A DNA stretch of 64,000 bases from Neoechinorhynchus agilis (lineage: Eukaryota > Acanthocephala). The notes beneath the pieces were generated by a model that worked only from the letters and a program-made list of their open reading frames with translations, was not told the origin of the DNA and did no database searches. The DNA is taken from the NCBI GenBank assembly GCA_051530055.1, contig CM121341.1, positions 16,554,001 to 16,618,000 of the forward strand, read 5' to 3'. A program made the translations under genes and the position numbers. Shown in pieces: positions 55,114-64,000 of this stretch; positions within the stretch are counted from its first letter, which is position 1; every line of letters begins with the position of its first letter.

Positions 55114-55655
55114 CTCTATAAAAATAAAGCAACCTTTTAGGCGACACTCGGCTTGAAGCTGTATAATTACTCTCCACAACCACCGGAGGATTGGACAATT
55201 ACCCAGGCGAAGTTCGAGGATATGTGGTCTATTAAGGAGATGGAAGTACGAGCCGGCATAAAGCCCAACATTCTTTATTTGACTGAGTTTGAGATTGATT
55301 TCACGACCAAATCGATCGAGGCAAGAAAAGATTATAGATTTGTTAAGCGATATACCTAATAAATCGCGAATTTTGCTCAAAGTCGAGAAGGAGGGAGGGA
55401 GAAAGAAGTACGAAGCGAGCAAGGGCGCGGCAAATAGACAATGTTTAGCCACGAAATATACGTCATGCACCAAAGTAGCGAAATAGGCAAGGTTTGACGC
55501 AACAGCGACGTCATTCAAAAGAGAAGACGTGTGATGATGTTGTTTTCGAAGGCATCTTACAGTGGCGTGAGAAAAGGCAGGGTCGATTCTTATGCTCTTT
55601 TCTTTAAAAACTAGAGTAACTTTGTAATTTTTTTAGCAAATGAAACTTTACCTTC
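55114..55655. other. Upstream of UBC9; unexplained open frame
   Basis: Plus strand 55141-55359 is open and encodes [20 protein letters not shown] and [19 protein letters not shown], not recognised. It may be a dead exon or chance. Confidence 0.35.
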
Positions 55656-55659
55656 AAAT

Positions 55660-55850
55660 GCAAGCAAGAGATATTTCACTCGGCCTGGTCAATCAATTGT
55701 CCAAGAGACTCTGGCGAATCACTAACGATTCGAGGGCAGAATTGCTGTAAAACATAAGTCTGGTTGTGCAACGCAGGAGAACGCTGCAACGGTCCTTTGG
55801 AACGTTACACCAGGACGGCAACTGAATGATCAAGGGCAGTGGTGTGGATG
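55660..55850 (-). repeat. SINE-like dispersed repeat, partial copy
   Basis: Minus strand: ATTCAGTTGCCGTCCTGGTG TAACG, AAAGGACCGTTGCAGCG and AGTCTCTTGGACAATTGATT GACCAGG. Matches heads of copies at 31848 and 43899. Confidence 0.65.
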
Positions 55851-56960
55851 TTTATATTTTTTGTTGGAAAAAATTAGTGGGAAAAAAGTGGGAGGTCGTT
55901 TAGTCCGTTTTAGGGCGTTCAAAAACTTTTAAAAGTGAATAATTTTGAAATACAAGACGATCGAAGAGGCATAGGACTCCGTACGCTTTTCCACGTTAGA
56001 TTGAAGTAATAGTAATTTCTTTTTGATGAAGGCTTTGATTACTTCACAAGCGATTAGTTTAAACGGGTTTCTCTGGTCACTTACAAGTCTTCAAAAATAA
56101 CTATCATGTTCGAGTTTTAGTTTGGTTAATTCGCGTTGTTTTTAAGAGTTCAAACAAAGGCAACGATGCGATAGGTAAAAAAATTCAAGACGGTAAAAAC
56201 CTTCGCTTGTCTGAATTCTAGTAGCTAAGTTGGAGATGAATGTAAAATAATTTAGAAAAATACTATAGTTGCGCTACTTTAACATTGGTTTTATACCGAG
56301 ATATACACCATAGCCACGTACACGAAGTCATTACGATTTAGGCTTAGGAATTGTACCACCGACTTTTGATTTTTAGAAGTTCCGTTTGCTTTTTAAGCGT
56401 CATTTCTAAGTTTAATTAATGAGAAAAAACACTGACAAAAATGGGTCTGCAATTAGGTATTTTGAGAGATTAGAGTAACAAATATGAAATTTGGCTCAAT
56501 CGACTTGATCGGTTTTACTTTATTGGACCTGTAATGCGGAGATAATGCTCTAGCTCTGCCAAACACCGGATAAAACTTAATTATGGATCTCCCATATTCG
56601 ACGACTTGTCAACAATACCAATACACCGATATTTTAGATTGAGTCTTAAGATACTGCAATTAATGGGCGACTTTTACGAAACTTTAAGAGAGTGAACACA
56701 ATTAAATGTACACAAGAAAATAGTGGCATGTTTGAGATTGCTTCTTTATTTTGTACGGCTAAAAGAATTGCGAACGTAGTCATCTTAAAAGAACTTGCCT
56801 ACGAATTTAAATTTAAATTAACCTGATGAACTAAAATACGGCATTCCTACTTACTTTCTATTCACTCTTCGGGTACTGTCAGCTTTACGTTATTTAAGAT
56901 TTGAATTGATTATAACGGTTGATTGTTTTTCCGGCCATTGTGGACCACGAATTCATCAGG
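55851..56960. other. Intergenic, AT-rich, no gene seen
   Basis: Upstream of PUS3; nothing recognised. Confidence 0.5.
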
Positions 56961-58142
56961 ATGGAAACGATTAAAAATGTGCTTGAAGCGATGACCAAAG
57001 ATGAGCTTATTGAAAAGTGTCGCAGACTTCTACTTGAACGAAACCAATTGCGGAATTTACTTAGGAAGCGAGAAACTCCGATTCCTGAACCGCAAGCATT
57101 TAAACGACCAATACAATTTTCCAAGTACAACAAACGCCACGTATTTTTGAAATTCGTCTACATTGGATGGGCGCATGATGGTTTCGTTCAACAAGATGGT
57201 CTGATGAACACTGTCGAAGATGCAATTTTCAAAGCATTGAAAAGAACTAGATTATGTGACAATGCCCGCTCGAGTAGATATAGTCGTTGCGGTAGAACCG
57301 ATTTGGGCGTCAGTGCATTTTCTCAAGTGATATCAATTGATCTGCGATCAAGTCAGTCGATCGAAAGTGCAATACAAAAGGGCACACAAGTTGGCTTAAT
57401 GCAAACGGCCGACTCTAATAGTGATAAAATTGGAAACGAAGAAATTAAATACGTCGAATTGCTCAATAGGGTGTTGCCGTGGTCTATAAGGATGTTGGCA
57501 TGGTGTCCTGTACATGAAACCAAAAATGCAAGATTCGATTGCCTTAAAAGATGTTATCACTATTATTTTCAAAACAGCAAACAAAATCTGGATATCGAGA
57601 GAATGAATAACGCTGCGATGGCGTTCGAGGGTAAACACGACTTTAGAAACTTCTGCAAGATCGACCGGACGCGAAAAAGCATTAATTTCACTCGGGTTGT
57701 ATATTCTGCGAAGGTGGAACATGTCACTGACCAATTTTATCGTTTCGTTATTACTGGTTCTGGTTTCTTATGGCACCAAGTGCGCTTCATAATGTCAGTA
57801 TTATTCCTGATCGGAGAGCATAAAGAAACAGTGAGCGTTGTTGATTGTTTACTGGATGTTGAGAAATGCAAGAGACGGCCACAGTATTCCATGGCATCTG
57901 AGAAAAATCTCGTTTTGTATGACTGCCAATACGATGACGGTGTGGAATCTCAATGGATTTATCCAAACGACGGGTCCTTCTTTCAATCTATTAGAGATCA
58001 TTCTGAAGAATTGGCACTGGAAGGGTTTATTTTGGCTGAAGTGTGTAGAAAAGAGGAATCTAAAGTCAATATGGATTTAGAAATGGTGGTAGAACGCCCA
58101 TCTTATATCGGACTACTTAACCGACCTACTTGTGGGTCGTAA
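56961..58142 (+). CDS. PUS3: tRNA pseudouridine(38/39) synthase
   Basis: Intronless, 393 residues. FLKFVYIGWAHDGFVQQDG and SRCGRTDLGVSAFSQVISID L carry the TruA-class active site, with catalytic Asp 114 in GRTD. LNRVLPWSIRMLAWCPV, ARFDCLKRCYHYYF, HDFRNFCKID, FLWHQVRFIMSVLFLIGEHK and RPQYSMASEKNLVLYDC follow as in animal PUS3/yeast Deg1, distinguishing it from PUS1. It modifies U38 and U39 in the anticodon arm of tRNAs. The N-terminal helix KDELIEKCRRLLLERNQLR is also typical of PUS3. The ATG at 56961 is the first in frame. Confidence 0.97.
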   Translation: METIKNVLEAMTKDELIEKCRRLLLERNQLRNLLRKRETPIPEPQAFKRPIQFSKYNKRHVFLKFVYIGWAHDGFVQQDGLMNTVEDAIFKALKRTRLCDNARSSRYSRCGRTDLGVSAFSQVISIDLRSSQSIESAIQKGTQVGLMQTADSNSDKIGNEEIKYVELLNRVLPWSIRMLAWCPVHETKNARFDCLKRCYHYYFQNSKQNLDIERMNNAAMAFEGKHDFRNFCKIDRTRKSINFTRVVYSAKVEHVTDQFYRFVITGSGFLWHQVRFIMSVLFLIGEHKETVSVVDCLLDVEKCKRRPQYSMASEKNLVLYDCQYDDGVESQWIYPNDGSFFQSIRDHSEELALEGFILAEVCRKEESKVNMDLEMVVERPSYIGLLNRPTCGS

Positions 58143-58317
58143 AATGATGCGACTTTTGTGTTATCACAAAAATTCATTTCCGGATTGCTGTGTATTCGAC
58201 ATTTGTTCTTATTTCCACATTTTTACCATTTCGTTCATTGATAGTTTTTAATTAAAATAACCACTCATTCGTTAAGATGGAATATTTTTCGGCACTATGA
58301 TAAGTGTTTCTACATAG

Positions 58318-58430
58318 CGAAAAATTTGAAGTAGTTTATTAGGTCCAATATTTCGGCACAATCTTGTGCTTTTTCAAGGTTGCATGTAAGTTCAAATATT
58401 GAATCTAATAAATTATTTCAAATTTTTCGC
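58318..58430. repeat. Foldback repeat with hammerhead-like unit
   Basis: Arms 58318-58353 and 58393-58430 pair. On the minus strand: CCTTGAAAAAGCACAAGATT GTGCCGAAATATTGG, then ACCTAATAAACTAC. Same layout as 43406-43596. Confidence 0.7.
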
Positions 58431-58815
58431 CATTTAAAAACATGAATAATTCAATCTTCAAAAACTTTGATAAGTACGAGAATGTGTCGCGTTAGAATTA
58501 ATCTCTCTCGAGGATATGTTTGCCTATTTTAAAAATTGAAACAATGTTAATGAAATCAATCATAGCTCTCATAACGAATTTTCAAAGAGAATACATCAAA
58601 TATTAATATTTGAAGATATGATGCTTTAAAAATATTAGAAAGTTTAATTCTTGGGTTTTCTGGCAAACGATGTATTCAGCGTATGGTTAGGAAATTGCAA
58701 GGAAAAAGTATAAGAAATAATAGAATATATGGTTATTTGTGTCTTGTAGTTTTGAAAACTGTCTGATAAGAGCTTCTTTATTGTCACTGAAAGGCGAGCG
58801 AAAATTCTCTATTTA

Positions 58816-59019
58816 ATGCACTTGAAAAGTGAATCCTACCTTAACCATAAAGGAAAACCTCCTGTGCCCTTCGATATCGATGATCTCATCAATAAACACC
58901 TTTCTTTGAAAGTTGCGACGAATCCAACAAAGCTTATTAGACTTACCTTTTACGACCCAATACAAGTCCTTTTGAATTTTCACTATAAAGCAAAGCAAGT
59001 GAAACTTAAAAAGCGTTAA
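58816..59019 (+). other. Open frame with a peptide repeated at 61611-61429
   Basis: Encodes PFDIDDLINKHLSLKVATNP; the minus strand at 61611-61429 encodes QIDDLVNKHFALKVATKSGN. The DNA is similar too, so both are copies of one repeat. Family unknown. Confidence 0.5.
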
Positions 59020-59630
59020 ATTAAATCGTTCTGTCAAAGATTAACTTAATTGAGATTAAGTCAAAAATTTCCAACGACAGCTCTACTTAGTTTACAACGT
59101 GTACGCGTTTTCGAGACAAAAAGGGTTAATCATTTTCTGCCGATCATTTTGGTTTTATAGTATTTCTAATAAAACAACAAGATCGCTTATGCAGAAACAA
59201 GAATATTTCATTTACATACACAAGTGCTAGAAAAATCTGCTTTTTTTGAATTGCGTATTACAGTATTTTACAAAAATAAACAGGGACATCTTTGAAAAAC
59301 AATCAATTATGAGCAATACAAAACCACTTTTTTTAACTTCGTTTGACAAATAATCTCATTCACATTATAATTCGCATTCGATGTCCTGCCGCTATAAAAT
59401 TAGGTTTCAACCATCGTTGCATCCTTATTTATTAGCCATCCGCAAAGTGAATTAAAGATCGAGAATCACAAAAGGATCCGGTCGTCTTTAAAAAATTATT
59501 GATATAAGAAGATTTTCCTACAAAAAGTAAATAGTATGTTCACGAAGTTTTTAGTATAAAAGATTGGAAATATTACAATATTGCTGGTGAAAATATCCAA
59601 CGCTTTACAAATTGAAAGGTCTACTGTATA
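59020..59630. other. Intergenic, AT-rich, no gene seen
   Basis: Nothing recognised. Confidence 0.45.
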
Positions 59631-59631
59631 G

Positions 59632-61070
59632 TTGCAAATGATTTGCGGCCTCCACCACCGACGACACCGTCCTCGCTTCGCTCGTAACCTGCATGTTAGA
59701 CAACAATATGAAGACGGAAACTTGCCCGCCCAAAACGAGCCATCAATGCAACCGCCAGAAAATTCTGATAATTCGAAGGCTCAGTTCTCAAAGAAAATCT
59801 CGACTGAAAATAAGCAGCGAACTGCGTTCATATCGCCTACAATCGACGCTACTGGCGCAGACACCTTGAACGCGCCGCTTATCGATCACGCTAACCTGAG
59901 AAGATCAACGTTGCCGGACTCCCCCACGTCTCTACTGGTGTGTGTTCGGTTTGCGGTAAGTCTTATAAATTAACCAATTTGGGGTTTTGTTTGCCCATGG
60001 TCCCCGGGATCTCCGCTGAAGCGAGTCTGGTTCTGCACCACAATCAAGCGATCTGTTTATACCTCGGACCTCTCAGATCACCACGGACTCTATTTCGAAA
60101 CCTGATATCGTGCGCTTTCTGCCCAGGAACGTCCTGAAACGGATCCCAAAGGGTGCACGATATCAGGTCGCCAACGCATTTACGGGAATGCTCAACGATC
60201 GCCTCCAAAGGAACTGTGCGCCATCATGGACACGGCTCTTCGCATTCCCAAGCTTAGTTCTTTGCACCAGTGATGACATCAACAATCAAGGAAAGCGCGG
60301 CCTCTTTCGAACAGATATTTAACAATTTCGAAATGAAATTTCGCGAGGTTCGTAAAGGACGCACGAAGGAAGGGTTTCGTTGCCATTTTTCAAAGCGATC
60401 ACTGACTGAATGTGTCTCTTCGAAGCTTGCGGACGCAGATGTTCGGGGGCTGTTCGGTTATTGTCATCCTCCGACAGTTTTGCACGAGGAGACAACGCGA
60501 CACTGCAAATACTCCGGTCATAACATCCATGCAGTAGTGGCAGTTTTGAAATTCCATCTCCTCCCATACAAGACAGGACACCCACTCAAATTTCAGAGTT
60601 AAAAAAGGCCATCTCATCTTTTGCAAATGGTTCGGGTCATGGATTTGACGGGCAAAGGCCTTAGCACCTAAAGGACATGATGTCCTTTACAACTGGTGAA
60701 GCAGCTCTCTCTCTAGAAAGTGCGCTTTCTCGGTTAGTCGACCGCCTGATAATGACAGCGCTGGTTTGCTCATCGTCATTAACGGAGAAACGATTGGCGA
60801 TAGAGCTAGTGAACACAATTTTCACTGAGTGAAAATTCACTAGCCACGTTCGAAAAATGCTACGACGACCGAGAAATGATGTCCCGATTGTCCGCGCAAC
60901 GAGCGTTTTCGCGGACAATGCGCGGGCGAGTTTTGGACATCAGCTAGGCAAAGCTACAGTACTGCTCAACAAGCGGGACGAACTTTCCGTTTCGATGTCG
61001 CTACTTCAACACACTTCACAACTCCACTTGCCTTTGTAGATTTCTGAAGAAGCCGTAAGACGTCGACTGC
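59632..61070 (+). mobile_element. Probable decayed retroelement, class unclear
   Basis: GC content rises sharply compared with the flanks. A first open part (59632-59973) is Pro/Gln/Asn-rich and precedes CSVCGKSYKL, half of a zinc finger. Later frames are broken and no RT or transposase block is recognisable. It ends near a hammerhead-like repeat at 61041. The class (LINE ORF1 or other) is a guess. Confidence 0.35.
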
Positions 61071-61125
61071 TCAAAAATATTGATTTTTCTTCATATCTAC
61101 AACTGCCCGTCCAAGTGCCAATAAA
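61041..61125 (+). repeat. Degenerate hammerhead-like repeat
   Basis: TTTCTGAAGAAGCCGTAAGA CGTCGACTGCTCAAAAATAT then TGATTTTTCTTCATATC and CTGCCCGTCCAAGTGCCA; the last part also resembles 46395-46412 (GCCCGCCAGTGTCCA). Confidence 0.4.
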
Positions 61126-62038
61126 AAACCTGATCGATCATGCGGATGGAAAATATAGTGCGATAATACTTTACTTTTTAAATGTCTACGTGGAAGTAAA
61201 CTTTATAAATTAATAAAGTGAAATATGTGAAATTGAAATATAGTTTTATACATTCCTGGGTGTTTAAAAGCTTCGTTCAAACCAGAGGCGTTTCTAAGTA
61301 TTTCATGACAGTGCAATTTAATTATGTTAATTCAAGTGAAATTCCAGCAACAAACCGTGTTCCATGTTGGTGATTTTCAAATTGCTTAATTTTTGATTTA
61401 AAGCGGTTAAGCTGGTCGCCAACAAAAATTAAAAAAAATGATTAGCAGATTGTTTGGTTTTCTTGAAGACTACTGATTGTAGCCAAAACCGATATAGAGT
61501 AGCATTATAGTTTCCTGATTTCGTCGCAACTTTCAAGGCAAAGTGTTTATTGACGAGATCATCAATTTGACAGAGGCAAAAATGTTTTGATCTGTGATTA
61601 AAAAACGACACATTTTTAAAGTAAACAGCCTTTTAACTTTCGAACAGCTCATTTATTGAATTTTATACCAAATAAACTCACAAACGATGAGGACCAACCC
61701 GTCCTTCAGAACATTCAAACGTGTAAGAGTGTTTAAATACGATGAGGATCAACGTGTGTATTTATTAATTGCTAAAAAAACGTCGATCTTCGGTGAGTAC
61801 TAGAAATCAATGTCTGGTAATTACGGCATATTCTGAGGCGAACTGTTTCAAAATTCTAACTACGAATTATAAGTGTACTTGAACTCAAAAATACAATATT
61901 TTTCACTTGGATTAGGTGTCAATGTTTTCAAGAAACATCCGGGAGTATATAAGCTGCGCTTAACACTTGAAGATCGTCTATTCACGTTGATTCTTAAACT
62001 TTGTAACAACGTCAAATTTCAAGGATCAAACAACTTCA
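61126..62038. other. Intergenic upstream of FOXO
   Basis: AT-rich; contains the repeated frame at 61429-61611 (minus). The FOXO promoter should lie in the last few hundred bases; no element was identified. Confidence 0.45.
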
Positions 62039-64000
62039 ATGAACAATCTAAATCGATTAAACAATTACGAGAATGCCTCAGCGACAATAAATCCACATGA
62101 ACAGGCGGCCACTGAGACTGTAAGGAAACCTGGGAGACGACAAAATCCTTGGGGATTCGCCACTTATGCTGAACTTATTCAGCTGGCGATTACAACCTCA
62201 GCAGAGCAGCGATTAACGCTACAAGAAATCTACAATTGGATGATTAGTAATGTTGAATATTTCGCATCAATGGCCGTCAGAAGAGATATCGATCAAATGA
62301 AGGTGAGCATCGCCATGATTCATTTTTTAAAACTTCAATAATATCTCAATTTTAGAACTCAATAAGACACAATTTATCACACCGTGATCAATTTGTAAGG
62401 GTGGTTAGTGCCACAGGTTGCAGAGCATCCTATTGGACGTACGATCCAAACAACATAAAAGAACGTCCAGCAAAGCGACCTCGGGTTACACAGGAAAATA
62501 TGAATGCAGCGCGTGACGGACGTAGACCGGGAAGAGGACGGGGACCTACACGGACAAGAATCGGAGACTTTCCCAACTCGTTTACGACCGAAAGCCATGG
62601 TACCCAGGAGCAATTAGCTCCAAATTTGTATCAACCCAATGGATACAATCAGCTGCCACAATTCGCATCTCAAACTTATAATAATATCCCACCTAATACA
62701 TTTGCCATGAACTATAATCCGTGGTATCAGCCAGCACAAATATACAACGGAAATTTTCAACAAAATGCTCTTGGACAACAATTTGAATTCCAGCACCAAA
62801 ACAATATTATAACTCAAAATACCATGAACACACAATGGGGCTATGATGGCACAAATCAACAAATGAATAATGGAATTGGAATAAATAATACTTACCTTCC
62901 AGCAAATCTGAATACTCCAACGGTACACACATACCATGGAAATTATATTACAAATTTCGGCCTACAACAAATGGGTATTGGAGCAAGTGGTCCAATGGGA
63001 TTGCAAGGTCCTATGACTATGCCGGCGGATCCAAATTCTGCAAACCAATCCACGGCTACGGTAATGAATCCAGTTGGAAATACTTTTCAAGGTCATGTTA
63101 ACAGTTCGAACCAAGAAGGATTTGTAAATATTAATAACGAAACAATTGGACAAACAAACTCAAATCAAATGACACTCGGAGAAAGTGTTCCAACGGGACA
63201 TCAGGTCTCTGGGACAGTCCGTACGAATCCATTTTCTAGAAACCAATGCACTATTCTGAACATGAATACAGCGCCAAACACTAGTTCTAACCCAGATGAA
63301 GTTGGAGCTTTCATTGATCAAATAATTGCCGATGCGAAGAAACAGAAAATGGAACCATCCGAGGGTGCCATTAGCGAACTAAAAGAACCAGGGGCTGAGT
63401 ATTCTACCAAGGAGTTAGGGAGAAAATCATGTGACAAAAAAAACGACTCGCGAATTGTTCATGCTGGGCGAATGCTCGAAAATATTAACGAACAGGGCTC
63501 AATTAGTTTCTACGATCAAACTGCTGCTAGAGCACAATTGCGTAATAGAAATTCGAATGAATCACCTTTGAAGGAGGTAGTCTCGCATTCGCATAAAAGG
63601 GCGTTAGATGCTGGAATTCAAGAAGATTTGTTGCCGCCGCCAGCAAAGCAAAGTTCCGGGACAATAAAAAGTAACCCTATGGAAGGTGGAGTTACGTTCG
63701 TCAACGCTCAAGCTGAGATTTATGAGTGGTGGAATGAGCCGACCGAATATGACGAGTATATCCGACAAATTCAGTTGAATGTGATTTCAGAGGGCGATAG
63801 TGCAGCAGAAGCACAAGAAGGGAATTCGTTTGAGGCCGATAATCGTGATGGATTCCGGGATTCCTTAAATAACGACTGGTGGACACAGCAGAGCGAAAAT
63901 TCTTCATTTATTGACCAGCAGCATGAAAATCCGAGTATATTTGTAAAGAATACGGATATCCTGAGACTCTTGGATGGAATAATTAAAAGCAGAAATCAAA
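62039..64000 (+). CDS. FOXO-type forkhead transcription factor (3' end outside window)
   Basis: Exon 1 62039-62302, a 53-bp intron, then exon 2 from 62356 open to the window end: at least 636 residues. The forkhead domain spans about 33-115: NPWGFATYAELIQLAITTSA EQRLTL, IYNWMISNVEYFA, NSIRHNLS (recognition helix) and SYWTYDP. WG-x-x-(S/T)YA(D/E)LI, RLTLxxIYxWM and the insertion just before helix 3 are FOXO-specific. The usual TGKSSWWMLNPE wing is altered to TGCRASYWTYDPNN. After the domain come basic clusters (PAKRPR, RRPGRGRG) and a long Asn/Gln/Gly-rich region. I do not see a clean Akt site (RxRxxS/T), so insulin-type control is not evident. FOXO is the best fit; another divergent forkhead class is possible. 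Confidence 0.85.

Noticed and set aside
55114-55518. N-terminal extension of UBC9 by about 135 residues in the same frame
   Set aside because: UBC9 aligns with the family from the internal ATG at 55113 and the length is then exactly 158; the extension has no similarity to any E2.
1-64000. CRISPR array, bacterial operons, rRNA genes
   Set aside because: No regularly spaced short repeats, no bacterial gene organisation and no rRNA-like sequence; the genes are clearly animal with spliceosomal introns.

Overview
This window looks like nuclear DNA of a small, AT-rich invertebrate animal, most likely a protostome. Coding genes are split by very short GT-AG introns, mostly about 45-55 bp. The recognisable genes are animal ones: a cytoplasmic intermediate filament protein with a lamin-type long coil 1B, a testis-specific-type serine kinase, a Rab8-type GTPase, a TRIM71/LIN-41-type NHL fragment and a FOXO forkhead factor. 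The space between them is crowded with broken LINEs, Penelope-like elements and foldback repeats. I could not place the species.

Layout. 1-4.7 kb: Penelope-like remnants, a 123-bp tandem repeat and a long near-perfect hairpin. 4.7-15 kb: gene-rich, plus strand: intermediate filament, TSSK-like kinase, prefoldin subunit 3, then three neighbouring unrecognised helical genes. 15-18 kb: RTE-type LINE and hAT remnants. 18.3-20.1 kb: a Gln-rich nuclear-looking protein on the minus strand. 20.8-34 kb: a graveyard of LINE and Penelope pieces, including a duplicated ~650-bp block; one small possible mitochondrial protein sits at 27.8-28.1 kb. 34.4-40.5 kb: an unrecognised three-exon gene, an orphan NHL exon, Rab8 and CCDC174. 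40.5-47.4 kb: no recognised host gene, but several palindromes with hammerhead-ribozyme-like cores and a Penelope GIY-YIG endonuclease. 47.6-55.1 kb: gene-dense: RPL18A and PIGC head to head, a possible secreted protein, TDP2, glycogenin and UBC9. 57-58.1 kb: PUS3. 58.2-62 kb: repeats. 62.0 kb to the end: FOXO, running off the window.

The host genes are mostly housekeeping functions: translation (RPL18A, PUS3), chaperoning (prefoldin), GPI-anchor synthesis (PIGC), DNA-topoisomerase repair (TDP2), SUMO conjugation (UBC9), glycogen priming (glycogenin) and membrane traffic (Rab8). I see no operon logic, but there are close divergent and convergent pairs (RPL18A/PIGC 107 bp apart; glycogenin/UBC9 stop codons 6 bp apart).

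The two most unusual observations are these. First, the TDP2 reading frame is interrupted by a 1,162-bp segment bounded by a perfect 11-bp inverted repeat, with no GT donor available; exact removal of the segment restores the frame. Second, there are many hammerhead-like cores in palindromic repeats, some with a covarying U3-A8 in place of the usual C3-G8 pair. Exon coordinates were derived by hand from splice sites and reading-frame continuity; no similarity search was run.
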